Positions 37,350 to 46,441 of a stretch of 64,000 nt of DNA are shown here, one piece after another. The DNA is from Vogesella indigofera. Its GTDB lineage: Bacteria; Pseudomonadota; Gammaproteobacteria; Burkholderiales; Chromobacteriaceae. How positions within the stretch are numbered: the stretch's first letter is position 1; every line of letters starts with the position of its first letter. Position numbers and translations under genes: made by a program. The notes under the pieces were generated by a model. It had not been told where the DNA came from and ran no database searches. It saw nothing but the letters and a program-made list of their open reading frames with translations. The stretch is from the NCBI RefSeq assembly GCF_003633895.1, contig NZ_RBID01000015.1:186001-250000 (forward strand), read 5' to 3'.

Positions 37350-37368
37350 TGCGGCCAACGTTGGCCGC
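37350..37368. repeat. Motif palindrome between divergent genes
   Basis: TGCGGCCAACGTTGGCCGC, with the exact 13-bp motif on the minus strand and a one-mismatch copy on the plus strand. It lies 43 bp upstream of the isochorismatase start, so here it is in promoter territory and not at a 3' end. Confidence 0.85.
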
Positions 37369-37441
37369 GAGGCGTAAAGCCGACCGGCTGCGGACCGATT
37401 GCGCCATCAGCTTGTTACGGCGGCGCGACTGTGTCAGCCCC

Positions 37442-37454
37442 GATACAAAGCCGA
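37442..37454 (+). promoter_or_regulatory. Candidate response-regulator site upstream of the Spy-like gene
   Basis: GATACAAAGCCGA, about 95 bp before the Spy-like start. The same word, GATACAAAGCGGA, recurs at 39892-39904 upstream of the EF-hand gene as one arm of a palindrome. Shared by two genes flanking a two-component system, it is a candidate site for that regulator. Confidence 0.45.
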
Positions 37455-37537
37455 CAACGCACCGACACGGCGGCGGCGGACACTGCAGGCTGTGGGGATG
37501 CCCCCGTCACCTGTCCCCGTCACTTGCCAAGGAAGCC

Positions 37538-38023
37538 ATGATGCAACGCCCTGCCCTGCCGCGCCTGCTCGCCACCCTGCTCTGCCTGACCGTGCTGCAC
37601 GGCGCGCTGGCGCAGCTGCCGCCGGCCGCTCCGCCGCCCCACCAGAGCGGCGCCCATCACCCGCGACCGGGCCTCGGCGGCCAGCTGGAGCCGCTGCTGC
37701 CCTATCTGCAACTGGACGCCAGACAGCAGGCGCTGTGGCTGAAGGCCGACATCGCCGAACTCAGCGAGCAGGCCACCCGCCGCCAGGCGCGGCAACAGGC
37801 GCAGCTGACCCTGCGCCGGCAGCTGGAAAACGGCAGCAGCAGCCTGTCGGCGGCGCTGCGCGCCAGCGTGGCGGCCAGCGACAGCGCGGCCAACCTGCCC
37901 GCGGCGTGGCTCGCCTTCCTCGACAGTCTCGACCCGCAACAGGCCAGTCTGGTGCGGCAATGCCTGCTGGCGCACATGAACAGCGAACTTGCCGCGCCGG
38001 CGGCGCCGCAGGATCAGCCATAA
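37538..38023 (+). CDS. Spy/CpxP-like periplasmic protein
   Basis: A 161-residue exported protein with signal peptide [17 protein letters not shown] and a Pro/His-rich start ([18 protein letters not shown]), followed by helices rich in Gln/Arg/Leu ([27 protein letters not shown]). This matches the heavy-metal-resistance/Spy-type chaperone layout, often encoded next to envelope-stress two-component systems, as here. ATG 37538 or 37541 follow AAGGAAG. The response regulator gene begins 38 bp downstream. Confidence 0.72.
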
Positions 38024-38061
38024 TCACGGCTGCTCACCACCGAACCGAAACGGAAGCCCGC

Positions 38062-38781
38062 ATGACCAGCCCCGCCACCCGCCTGTTGATTGTTGACGAT
38101 GATCCGGAGATCCGCAGCCTGCTCGGCCAGTACCTGCAGGCCTACGCCATGCACTGCACCTGCGTCGGCGACGGCGTGGCGATGCGCGCGGCGCTGGCCG
38201 AACAGCGCTTCGATCTGGTGATCCTGGACCTGATGCTGCCCGGCGAGGACGGCCTGGCGCTGTGTCGCCAGATCCGCAGCGAGGGCGAGCTGCCGATCAT
38301 CATGCTCACCGCGCGCGGCGAGGCGACCGACCGCGTGGTGGGGCTGGAGCTGGGCGCCGACGACTACGTGGTGAAGCCGTTCGACCCGCGCGAGCTGGTG
38401 GCGCGCATCCACACCGTGCTGCGACGCAGCCTGCGCAGTGCCGCCGGCGGCAGCGCCAATCCGCAGCAGGACGTGCACTTCGACGGCTGGACGCTCAGCC
38501 ACCTGAAGCGCGAACTCACCACCCCGCAGCAGCTGCTGGTGCCGCTGTCGAACGCCGAATACCGGCTGCTGTGCACCTTTCTGGAACGGCCGCAGCGCAT
38601 CCTCAGCCGCGAGCAGCTGCTGGACGCGGCGCGCGGACGCACGGTGGAGGCCTTCGACCGCAGCATCGACCTCTTGGTATCGCGCCTGCGCCAGAAGCTG
38701 GGCGACGACCCGAAAGCGCCGCGCCTGCTGAAAACGGTGCGCGGCGAGGGTTACCTGTTTGACTGCAAGGTACGCCAATGA
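38062..38781 (+). CDS. OmpR-family response regulator
   Basis: A 239-residue DNA-binding regulator. The receiver has VDDDPEI with acidic pocket, phospho-acceptor Asp56 in LVILDLMLP, Thr in MLTARGE and Lys in VVKPFDP. The C-terminal winged helix starts near residue 140 and ends YLLKTVRGEGYLF-like (LLKTVRGEGYLFDC). It overlaps the sensor kinase start by four bases. Probably activated by that kinase to control the Spy-like gene upstream, and perhaps the EF-hand gene downstream. Confidence 0.93.
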   Translation: MTSPATRLLIVDDDPEIRSLLGQYLQAYAMHCTCVGDGVAMRAALAEQRFDLVILDLMLPGEDGLALCRQIRSEGELPIIMLTARGEATDRVVGLELGADDYVVKPFDPRELVARIHTVLRRSLRSAAGGSANPQQDVHFDGWTLSHLKRELTTPQQLLVPLSNAEYRLLCTFLERPQRILSREQLLDAARGRTVEAFDRSIDLLVSRLRQKLGDDPKAPRLLKTVRGEGYLFDCKVRQ

Positions 38782-39893
38782 AACGCCTGATTCCCGATAC
38801 CGTCTTCACCCGCCTGTTCGGGCTGGTGGTGGCGGCGCTGCTGACCACCCATCTGGTGATGACCAGCCTGCTGCTGTTTTTCGGACCGCACTTTTCGCGC
38901 GACGAGCCGCCGCCGCGCCCGCCGCTGGAGCGTACCGCCCCCGGCACCAGCCTGCGGCCAACCCTGGCGCCCGGCGACGCCGCGCGACAGCCACCGCCGC
39001 CACCGGACAATCGCAACCGCTTTCCGGCACCGTTCTGGCTGGCACAGCTGGTGACGCTGGCGATCATCGGCCTGCTGGCCTGGTACGGCGCACGACGGCT
39101 GGCGCGCCCCATCCAGCAGCTGACCCAGGCCGCGGCGCGGCTGGGCGACAATCTGGAGGCACCGCCAATCGAGGAAAGCGGGCCGCAGGAAACGCGGCAG
39201 GCGGCGCGGCTGTTCAACCGCATGCAGGACAAGCTGCGCCAGCAGATGGCGGAGCGCAGCCGTTTCCTCGCCGCGGTCTCGCACGACCTGCGCACGCCGC
39301 TGACCCGCATCCGCCTGCGCAGCGCGCAGCTGGACGACACCGCGCTGCAGGCCAGGCTGGGCAAGGACATCGACGACATGACCGCGATGCTGGACGCGAC
39401 GCTGGCCTACCTGCGCGACGAGTCGCAGCAGGAAAGCTGGCAGATGCTGGACATCACCGCGCTGTTGCAGGTGCTGGCCGAAGACGCGCAGGAACAGGGC
39501 CACCACGTCAGCGTCGACGGCCACGCCGACAGCCTGCTGACGCTGCCGGGCAGCCTGCGCCGCTGCCTCGACAACCTGCTGGAAAATGCGCTGCGCTACG
39601 GCGAGCGCGCCGACATCCACCTGCAGCAAACCGGCGATACGGTGGGCATCGAGATCCGCGACCACGGCCCCGGCATTCCGGAAAACCGCATGAGCTCGGT
39701 ATTCGAGCCCTTCGTGCGGCTGGAAGAATCGCGCAACCGCCACACCGGCGGCGTCGGCCTCGGCCTCGCCATCGCCCGCGACGCGGCGCGGCGCATGGGC
39801 GGCACGCTGACGCTGCACAATGCGCCGCAGGGCGGCCTGATCGCGCGCCTGACCCTGCCGCGCGACGCGCACGGCGCTTTGTATCAGCTTTGA
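38778..39893 (+). CDS. Sensor histidine kinase, EnvZ/RstB type
   Basis: A 371-residue inner-membrane kinase: helices at about 10-36 and 86-104, a short Pro-rich periplasmic loop (about 40-85, with PPPRPPL and QPPPPPDN), HAMP at 105-155, HisKA with His169 in VSHDLRTPL, and a full ATPase domain (ENALRYG, DHGPGIP, GGVGLGLAI). The small loop makes direct ligand sensing unlikely; a partner such as the Spy-like protein may signal to it. The stop lies inside the 39875-39902 palindrome. Confidence 0.93.
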   Translation: MKRLIPDTVFTRLFGLVVAALLTTHLVMTSLLLFFGPHFSRDEPPPRPPLERTAPGTSLRPTLAPGDAARQPPPPPDNRNRFPAPFWLAQLVTLAIIGLLAWYGARRLARPIQQLTQAAARLGDNLEAPPIEESGPQETRQAARLFNRMQDKLRQQMAERSRFLAAVSHDLRTPLTRIRLRSAQLDDTALQARLGKDIDDMTAMLDATLAYLRDESQQESWQMLDITALLQVLAEDAQEQGHHVSVDGHADSLLTLPGSLRRCLDNLLENALRYGERADIHLQQTGDTVGIEIRDHGPGIPENRMSSVFEPFVRLEESRNRHTGGVGLGLAIARDAARRMGGTLTLHNAPQGGLIARLTLPRDAHGALYQL

Positions 39894-39902
39894 TACAAAG
39901 CG
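39875..39902. promoter_or_regulatory. Palindrome CGCTTTGTATCA-N4-TGATACAAAGCG
   Basis: Perfect 12-bp arms around GCTT, spanning the kinase stop codon and lying 98 bp upstream of the EF-hand start. Its right arm shares GATACAAAGC with the site at 37442. It may be an operator; without a T-run it is a poor terminator. Confidence 0.55.
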
Positions 39903-39999
39903 GATAAATGGCGTTGACACACTGCCTATAAATTGTCATCACCCGCAGCAGTGCCGCATGGCCGGCGGGGATTCCGCAGGCGAGACGAGGAGCATGACA

Positions 40000-40701
40000 A
40001 TGAGCAGCGCAATCAGCAGTGTCGGCAGCAGCTACCTGCCCGGCATGAGTGGCATGGGTGGCGGTCCGCGCGCGATGAAACGCCCGGACGGCGAGCAGAT
40101 GGCCAGCGAGATCTTCAGCAAGCTGGATACCGACAACCAGGGTTATCTCGAAGCCAGCGATTTTGGCAGCGACAATGAAGACCTGTTCAGCGCGCTGGAC
40201 AGCGACAGCGACGGCAAGGTCAGCAAGAGCGAGCTGAGCACACGTCTAAAAGAGCTGGCGGAAGAACTGGACAACCAGTTCAACGCCATGCGCAGCCAGG
40301 GCATGGGCGGCATGATGATGGCGGGCGGCATGCAGGGTATGCCACCGCCACCGCCCGCCGGCGGCGAGGACGACGCCGGGCTGGAACAGGAGCAGTTGTC
40401 GGCGATGGCTGCCGACGCCAGCGAGGCCGGCGACAGTGTGGCGGCGGCCCGCTTCGCCGCGCTGGCAGAAAACTTCGACAGCGCCGACAGCAACCAGGAC
40501 GGCAAGGTCAGCTTCGCGGAAAGCATCGCCTACGAAGAGGCACAACGCGGCAGCAGCGGCAGTGACAGCGAAAACAGCAGCGTGGCCAGTGCCGACAGCG
40601 AGCAGGATGGTCGCATCATGATGCGGCTGATGGCGATGCTGCGCGCCTACAGCAGCGACGACGACAGCAATAGCGGCAGCAGCGTGCAACTGACCGCCTG
40701 A
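40000..40701 (+). CDS. EF-hand calcium-binding protein
   Basis: A 233-residue acidic protein. EF-hand loops start at Asp43 (DTDNQGYLEASDF) and Asp67 (DSDSDGKVSKSEL); a third is near residue 160 (DSNQDGKVSFAES) and a degenerate one near 197 (DSEQDGR). A Met/Gly-rich linker and a PPPPP stretch separate the pairs. No cleavable signal peptide is evident. The ATG at 40000 is preferred to 39994 because GAGGAG sits 7 bases before it. The candidate operator upstream links it to the two-component system. Confidence 0.85.
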   Translation: MSSAISSVGSSYLPGMSGMGGGPRAMKRPDGEQMASEIFSKLDTDNQGYLEASDFGSDNEDLFSALDSDSDGKVSKSELSTRLKELAEELDNQFNAMRSQGMGGMMMAGGMQGMPPPPPAGGEDDAGLEQEQLSAMAADASEAGDSVAAARFAALAENFDSADSNQDGKVSFAESIAYEEAQRGSSGSDSENSSVASADSEQDGRIMMRLMAMLRAYSSDDDSNSGSSVQLTA

Positions 40702-40776
40702 CCACGACGGGAACCAGTGACGCCGGCCAGGGTCTGTCACTGGCCACCTGCCCCCCTATTCCCGACGAGGCTCCCC

Positions 40777-41208
40777 ATGCTGATCCGATCCCTGTTCCGC
40801 GCCGGCACCCTGCTGGCGCTTTCCCTGCCGGTGCTGGCCGCGCCGGTCGCCACCCTGTTCAAGGCCCCCAACTGCGGCTGTTGCAGCAAGTGGGCCGAGC
40901 ACATGGCCAGCCAGCAATTGCCGCTGCACAGCGAAAACCGCAGCGACATGGCCGCGATCAAGGACAAGCTGCAGGTGCCGGACAAGCTGCGCTCCTGCCA
41001 CACCGCCAGCATCGGCGGCTACGTATTCGAGGGCCACGTGCCGGCCGACCTGGTGCAGAAAGTACTGCGCGAGAAACCGGCCATTCGCGGCCTGGCGGTG
41101 GCCGGCATGCCACAGGGCAGCCCCGGCATGGAAACCGGCGTCAAGCAGCCCTACCAGGTGATGGCGTTTGATGCCAAGGGCAAGCAGTGGGTGTACGCCA
41201 CGCGCTAA
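40777..41208 (+). CDS. DUF411 periplasmic metal-binding protein
   Basis: A 143-residue exported protein (signal peptide LLALSLPVLAAP). The mature start ATLFKAPNCGCCSKWAEHM has the CxCC cluster of DUF411; SCHTASIGGYVFEGHVPAD and IRGLAVAGMPQGSPGME are the other conserved blocks. Members are linked to copper handling and resistance. A GACGAGG site precedes the ATG. It ends at a strong terminator followed by a motif palindrome. Confidence 0.92.
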   Translation: MLIRSLFRAGTLLALSLPVLAAPVATLFKAPNCGCCSKWAEHMASQQLPLHSENRSDMAAIKDKLQVPDKLRSCHTASIGGYVFEGHVPADLVQKVLREKPAIRGLAVAGMPQGSPGMETGVKQPYQVMAFDAKGKQWVYATR

Positions 41209-41226
41209 GCCGTCGGCAAACCCATG

Positions 41227-41264
41227 AAAAACCGCCTGCCCCCATAACGGGGACAGGCGGTTTT
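41227..41264. terminator. Terminator between DUF411 and fumarase genes
   Basis: AAAACCGCCTG with CAGGCGGTTTT flanking inner CCCC/GGGG pairs; A and T runs on either side make it usable in both directions for these convergent genes. Confidence 0.9.
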
Positions 41265-41269
41265 CCTGT

Positions 41270-41291
41270 TTGCGGCCAACGTTGGCCGCAA
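41270..41291. repeat. Perfect 22-bp motif palindrome
   Basis: TTGCGGCCAAC and its reverse complement, 6 bp from the terminator and 7 bp from the fumarase stop. It carries the 13-bp motif on both strands. Confidence 0.92.
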
Positions 41292-41297
41292 CCCGCA

Positions 41298-42824
41298 TCA
41301 GGCGGTGGCGACCGGAATCTTGCCAATCTTGACGCGCCATTCGGCCGGGCCGGTGTTGTGCACCGAAGTGCCACAGGAGTCCACGGCCACGGTCACCGGC
41401 ATGTCCTGCACGTCGAACTCGTAGATGGCTTCCATGCCCAGGTCTTCGAAGCCGACCACTTTCGAGGCCTTGATCGCCTTGGACACCAGGTAAGCCGAGC
41501 CGCCGACCGCCATCAGGTACACCGCCTTGTTGTCGCGGATGGCGTCGATCGCCGCCGGGCCGCGCTCGGCCTTGCCGATCATGCCCAAGAGGCCGGTCTG
41601 CTCCAGCATCTGGCGGGTGAACTTGTCCATGCGGGTGGCGGTAGTCGGGCCGGCCGGGCCGACCACTTCGTCACGCACCGGGTCCACCGGGCCGACGTAG
41701 TAGATGAAGCGGTTGGTGAAGTCCACCGGCAGCTTCTCGCCCTTGTTCAGCATGTCGATCATGCGCTTGTGCGCGGCGTCGCGGCCGGTCAGGATCTTGC
41801 CGTTGAGCAGCAGCACGTCGCCCGGCTGCCAGCTGGCCACTTCTTCCGGGGTGATGTTGTTCAGGTCGACACGCTTGCCGTTGCTGGTGTCGTAGGTGAT
41901 TTCCGGCCAGTCTTCCAGCTTTGGCGTTTCCAGGTGCGCCGGGCCGCTGCCATCGAGATGGAAGTGGATGTGGCGGGTGGCGGCGCAGTTCGGGATCATC
42001 GCCACCGGCAACGATGCCGCGTGGGTCGGGTAGTCGAGGATCTTCACGTCCAGCACCGTGGTCAGGCCACCCAGGCCCTGCGCGCCAATACCCAGCGCGT
42101 TCACCTTCTCGAAGATTTCCAGGCGCAGCGCTTCGACCTTGCTCAGTTCCGCGCCGCTGGCGGCTTTCGCCTTCAGCTCGTGGATGTCGACGTGGTCCAT
42201 CAGCGATTCCTTGGCCAGCAGCATCGCCTTTTCCGGTGTGCCGCCGATGCCGATACCGAGGATGCCCGGCGGACACCAGCCGGCGCCCATGGTCGGCACG
42301 GTCTTGATCACCCAGTCCACGATGCTGTCGGACGGGTTCAGTGCGTAGAACTTGGACTTGTTCTCCGAGCCGCCGCCCTTGGCGGCACAGATCACTTCCA
42401 CGCCGTCGCCTTCGACGATCTCGAAGTGCACCACCGCCGGGGTGTTGTCCTTGGAGTTCTTGCGCAGGCCGGCCGGATCCAGCAGCACCGAGGCGCGCAG
42501 CTTGTTGTCCGGGTTGTTGTAGGCGCGACGCACGCCTTCGTTGACCATTTCCTGTACCGACAGGGTGCTGTCCCACTGCACCTTCATGCCCACCTTCAGG
42601 AACACCACGGCGATACCGGTATCCTGGCAGATCGGGCGGCGGCCTTCGGCACACATGCGGCTGTTGATCAGGATCTGCGCCATCGCGTCCTTGGCGGCAG
42701 GGCTTTCCTCGTGCTGATACGCCTTGTACAGCGCGTCAATGTAATCCTTGGGGTGATAGCAACTGATGTACTGAAAAGCATCGGCGATGCTCTGGATAAA
42801 GTCTTCCTGACGGATGATAGCCAT
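41298..42824 (-). CDS. Fumarate hydratase, class I
   Basis: A 508-residue iron-sulphur fumarase that hydrates fumarate to malate in the TCA cycle. Cluster and active-site segments are visible: RMCAEGRRPICQDTG near residue 57, AGWCPPGILGIGIGGT near 200, and late RTTATRM-type (TTATRMDKF) and CGTSVHN near 490. It belongs to the oxygen-sensitive FumA/FumB family, unrelated to FumC. Length is normal. The stop is next to a motif palindrome. It stands alone on the minus strand. Confidence 0.95.
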   Translation of the reverse strand: MAIIRQEDFIQSIADAFQYISCYHPKDYIDALYKAYQHEESPAAKDAMAQILINSRMCAEGRRPICQDTGIAVVFLKVGMKVQWDSTLSVQEMVNEGVRRAYNNPDNKLRASVLLDPAGLRKNSKDNTPAVVHFEIVEGDGVEVICAAKGGGSENKSKFYALNPSDSIVDWVIKTVPTMGAGWCPPGILGIGIGGTPEKAMLLAKESLMDHVDIHELKAKAASGAELSKVEALRLEIFEKVNALGIGAQGLGGLTTVLDVKILDYPTHAASLPVAMIPNCAATRHIHFHLDGSGPAHLETPKLEDWPEITYDTSNGKRVDLNNITPEEVASWQPGDVLLLNGKILTGRDAAHKRMIDMLNKGEKLPVDFTNRFIYYVGPVDPVRDEVVGPAGPTTATRMDKFTRQMLEQTGLLGMIGKAERGPAAIDAIRDNKAVYLMAVGGSAYLVSKAIKASKVVGFEDLGMEAIYEFDVQDMPVTVAVDSCGTSVHNTGPAEWRVKIGKIPVATA

Positions 42825-42964
42825 TGATGTGTTCTCCAGCGTAGCGGCTGTGGGGATAACCGCCCCATTTTAGGGACTTACGCTGCGCTGCGCCATGCTG
42901 GAATGCTTGAAGATTGCCCGGCTTGCGTTCATGCTGCCGTTTGTCAAAAAATCATCAGGGCATC

Positions 42965-43735
42965 ATGATGCCGCGCCCGCTGTTATCGCTGTTGCTGTGC
43001 CTGCTGTTGCTGTCCACTCCGGCCACGGCGGCCGTCATCCACGCCGTCACCACCGAATTTCCACCGTTCCAGAGCGAGCAGCCGGCACCGTGGGGGCTGG
43101 CGCTGGAAGCAGCACAAGCGCTGGCGGCGCGCAACGGCGATACGCTGGCGGTGCAGTTCCTGCCGTGGCCGCGCGCCTACCAGATGGCGGAAACCACGCC
43201 CGGACTGCTGATCTTCTGCCTTGGCCGCACGCCGCAACGCGAAGCGCGCTACGGTTGGATCGGGCGCATCGCCAGCGGTGACGCCAGACTGTGGCGCCTG
43301 GCCGACCGCCCCGAGGTCAACCCCGCCACGCTGCAAGAAGCCCAGCGTTGGCAGCTGGGCGTGACCGCGCGGGACATGAAGGCGGACTACCTGCTGCAAC
43401 AGGGCTTTGCCTACGAGCGCAACCTGCAGCAAAGCAGCGACGACCTGTCCAATATCCGCAAGCTGTACGCCGGCCGCATCGACCTGCTCCCGTTCTCCAA
43501 TCATCTGGTGCTGGCCTGGCGGACACGCGAACTGGGCCTGGACCCGCGCCTGCTGCAGCCGGTGCTGCCGCTGCCGGCACTGTCCACCCCGCTCTACCTC
43601 GCGTTCAGCCCCGGCTCCGCGCCGCAACTAAGCCGCCGTTATGCCCGCCTGTTCCGCCAGCTGCAGCGCGAGGGCGTATTCGACCGCCTGCGCCAGCGGC
43701 TGCAATTGCCGCGCGAGACGCTGCCCGGCGACTGA
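42965..43735 (+). CDS. Periplasmic solute-binding protein, family 3-like
   Basis: A 256-residue exported protein (signal peptide LLLCLLLLSTPATAAV) with the start of an amino-acid-type solute-binding domain, VTTEFPPFQSEQPAPWGLALEAAQAL, and a late IDLLPFSNHLVLAW strand. No ABC permease or ATPase gene is adjacent, so it may be an orphan sensor or binding protein; many Neisseriales encode such singletons. ATG 42965 or 42968 possible, after CAGGG. Confidence 0.8.
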   Translation: MMPRPLLSLLLCLLLLSTPATAAVIHAVTTEFPPFQSEQPAPWGLALEAAQALAARNGDTLAVQFLPWPRAYQMAETTPGLLIFCLGRTPQREARYGWIGRIASGDARLWRLADRPEVNPATLQEAQRWQLGVTARDMKADYLLQQGFAYERNLQQSSDDLSNIRKLYAGRIDLLPFSNHLVLAWRTRELGLDPRLLQPVLPLPALSTPLYLAFSPGSAPQLSRRYARLFRQLQREGVFDRLRQRLQLPRETLPGD

Positions 43736-43909
43736 GCCGTTTCCGGCACTTCTTGCACTCCCTGCATTCCCTGCATTCCCCACGCCTGCGGTAAGCCGTC
43801 CACCGGCGCCATCCGCCAAAAGCGAACGCCTCTCCCTACCGCCAGTCGCGGTGCCGACTGCTATAACCGCTATACGCACCCCTGCCCTGTTTCCCCTGCC
43901 GGAGCCGTC

Positions 43910-46411
43910 ATGAGCGAAGCCCTTCCCCGCGGACTCAGCCACAGCGTCGCCCGCGCCCGGCTGGCCGCCGAAGGCGCCAACGAGCTGGGTACCGAGCAGC
44001 GCCGCAGCCTGGCCGCCATCGCCGGCGAGGTGGTGCGCGAGCCGATGTTCCTGCTGCTGCTTGGCGCAGGTGCCATCTATCTGGCGATGGGCGACGCGCA
44101 CGAGGCGCTGATCCTGCTCGGCTTCGTCGCCATCATCATGACGGTCACCATCGTGCAGGAGCGGCGCACCGAGAACGCGCTGGAGGCGCTGCGCGACCTG
44201 TCCAGCCCGCGCGCACTGGTGATCCGCGACGGCGAGGCACAGCGCATCGCCGGGCGCGAGGTGGTGCGCGACGACATCCTGATCCTCAGCGAGGGCGACC
44301 GCATTCCGGCCGACGGCGTGGTGCTGCAGGCGCACGAGCTGGCCACCGACGAATCGATGCTCAGCGGCGAATCGGAGCCGGTGGCCAAGTTCGGCCAGCG
44401 CGAGCCGGCCTACGCCGGCACGCTGGTGGTGCGCGGCCAGGGCCTGCTGCAGGTGTGCGCCACCGGCCAGCACACCGAGCTGGGCCGCATCGGCAAATCG
44501 CTGACCACCATCGCCGTCGAAGCCTCGCCACTGCGCGACGAGATCGCGCGGCTGACGCGGCAGCTGGCGCTCTTGGGCGTCGGCCTGTGCCTGCTGCTGG
44601 CGCTGCTGTACTGGCTGCTGCGCGACAGCTGGCTGGACGCGCTCTTGGCCGGCATCACGCTGGCGATGGGCATCCTGCCGCAGGAATTCCCGGTGATCAT
44701 GATCGTGTTCCTGGCGCTGGGCGCGCGCCGCATCGCCAGCCACCAGGTGCTGACCCGGCGCCTGAACGCCATCGAGACGCTGGGGGAAACCACGGTGCTG
44801 TGTGTCGACAAGACCGGCACCCTGACGCAGAACCGCATGGCGCTGGCGGCGCTGGCGGTGGACGGCCAGCTGCTGGACACCGGTGAGCTACCCGGCGGCG
44901 AGCTGCCGGAGGCCTACCACGAGCTGCTGGAATACGCGGTGCTGGCCAGCGAGATCGAACCGCACGACCCGATGGAGCAGGCCTTCCACCACTATGCACG
45001 CACCTATCTGGCCGATACCGAACACCTGCACCCGGCGTGGTCGCTGGCGCGCGAGTACGAGCTGTCGCCGGCGCTGCTGGCAATGTCGCACCTGTGGCGG
45101 CAGGATGGCGACGACGACGACGTGGTCGCCACCAAGGGCGCACCGGAGGCGATTGCCGAGCTGTGCCACCTGCCGGACGCGGCGCGCGCGCGCCTGATCG
45201 CGGACGCGGCGACGCTGGCCGACCGTGGCCTGCGCGTGCTGGGCATCGCCAAGGCACGGCACAGTCTGCACCAGGAGTGGCCGTCGCTGCAGCATGATTT
45301 CGACTTCGAGCTGCTCGGACTGGTCGGCTTTGCCGATCCGCTGCGCCCGGAGGTGCCCGCCGCCATCCGCGAGTGCCAGCAGGCCGGCATCCGCGTGCTG
45401 ATGATCACCGGCGATCACCCGCACACCGCGCGCGCCATCGCCCGCCGGGCCGGCATCGCCAGCCGCGGCACGCTGACCGGCAGCGAGCTTGCGGCGCTGG
45501 GCGACGATGCGGCCAACCTTGGCCGGCAGCTGGCCGGCATCAACGTGTTCGCGCGGGTCACGCCGCAGCAGAAGCTGGCCATCGTCAACGCGCTGAAGGC
45601 CGCCGGCGAGGTGGTGGCGATGACCGGCGACGGCGTCAACGACGCGCCGGCGCTGAAGGCGGCGCACATCGGCATCGCGATGGGCAAGCGCGGCACCGAC
45701 GTGGCGCGCGAGGCCGCCGCGCTGGTGCTGCTGGACGACGACTTCACCGCCATCGTGACCGCGATCCGCCTCGGGCGGCGCATCTTCGCCAACCTGCGCC
45801 AGGCGATGAGCTACACGCTGGCGGTGCACGTGCCGATCATCGGGCTGTCGATGCTGCCGCTGCTGTTCGGCATGCCGCTGATCCTGGCGCCGATCCACAT
45901 CGCCTTTCTGGAACTGGTGATCGACCCGGCCTGCTCCATCGTGTTCGAGGCCGAGCCGGAACGGCCGCAGCAGATGCAGCAGCCACCGCGCCGCGCCGGC
46001 GAAACGCTGCTGTCGCGGCCGCAACTGCTGCTGGCGCTGGCGCAGGGCGCGCTGGTGCTGCTCAGCTGCGGCGTCGCCTACGCCGTCAGCCTGGCGGTGG
46101 CGCTCGACGACGCCACCGCGCGGGCGCTGACCTTCATCGTGCTGGTCAGCGCCAATGCGCTGCTGATCCTGCCCAACCGCTCGGCGCAGAGCGGCTGGCA
46201 GGCGCTGTTCGGTGGTCTGTCGGCGGTGGCGGCGTGGGTACTGGGCGGCACCCTGCTCAGCCTGCTGCTGATCACCAGCATCCCGGCGCTGGCTGGCGCC
46301 TTCGGCTTCGTGCCGCCGGCGCCTGCGCTGTGGCTGGCGGCATTTTCCCTCGGCTGCGCCACCCTGCTGCTGCTGGAAGGCAGCAAGCGCGTCGCCGCCT
46401 GGCGGCGCTGA
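43910..46411 (+). CDS. Cation-transporting P-type ATPase (P2-like)
   Basis: An 833-residue inner-membrane pump. The actuator loop has ATDESMLSGES, the phosphorylation site is CVDKTGTLTQNRM (Asp near 300), and the hinge is MTGDGVNDAPALKAAHIGIAMG. About ten transmembrane helices, no N-terminal CxxC metal domain, which points to the Ca2+/monovalent-type P2 group and not copper/zinc pumps. Ion specificity cannot be fixed. The exact 13-bp motif at 45508-45520 codes Ala-Ala-Asn-Leu. Stands alone on the plus strand. Confidence 0.92.
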   Translation: MSEALPRGLSHSVARARLAAEGANELGTEQRRSLAAIAGEVVREPMFLLLLGAGAIYLAMGDAHEALILLGFVAIIMTVTIVQERRTENALEALRDLSSPRALVIRDGEAQRIAGREVVRDDILILSEGDRIPADGVVLQAHELATDESMLSGESEPVAKFGQREPAYAGTLVVRGQGLLQVCATGQHTELGRIGKSLTTIAVEASPLRDEIARLTRQLALLGVGLCLLLALLYWLLRDSWLDALLAGITLAMGILPQEFPVIMIVFLALGARRIASHQVLTRRLNAIETLGETTVLCVDKTGTLTQNRMALAALAVDGQLLDTGELPGGELPEAYHELLEYAVLASEIEPHDPMEQAFHHYARTYLADTEHLHPAWSLAREYELSPALLAMSHLWRQDGDDDDVVATKGAPEAIAELCHLPDAARARLIADAATLADRGLRVLGIAKARHSLHQEWPSLQHDFDFELLGLVGFADPLRPEVPAAIRECQQAGIRVLMITGDHPHTARAIARRAGIASRGTLTGSELAALGDDAANLGRQLAGINVFARVTPQQKLAIVNALKAAGEVVAMTGDGVNDAPALKAAHIGIAMGKRGTDVAREAAALVLLDDDFTAIVTAIRLGRRIFANLRQAMSYTLAVHVPIIGLSMLPLLFGMPLILAPIHIAFLELVIDPACSIVFEAEPERPQQMQQPPRRAGETLLSRPQLLLALAQGALVLLSCGVAYAVSLAVALDDATARALTFIVLVSANALLILPNRSAQSGWQALFGGLSAVAAWVLGGTLLSLLLITSIPALAGAFGFVPPAPALWLAAFSLGCATLLLLEGSKRVAAWRR

Positions 46412-46441
46412 AAGCGACCGCCAGTTCAGCCTTGTTCAGCC

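Noticed and set aside
35903-38023. Very long open frame across the EamA, DUF1272 and isochorismatase region
   Set aside because: It is antisense to well-supported genes for most of its length; only its last 161 codons (the Spy-like protein, with its own ribosome site) are real. Long empty frames are expected in GC-rich DNA.
39914-39932. TTGACA followed by TATAAA before the EF-hand gene
   Set aside because: The spacer is only 7 bp, far too short for a sigma-70 promoter.
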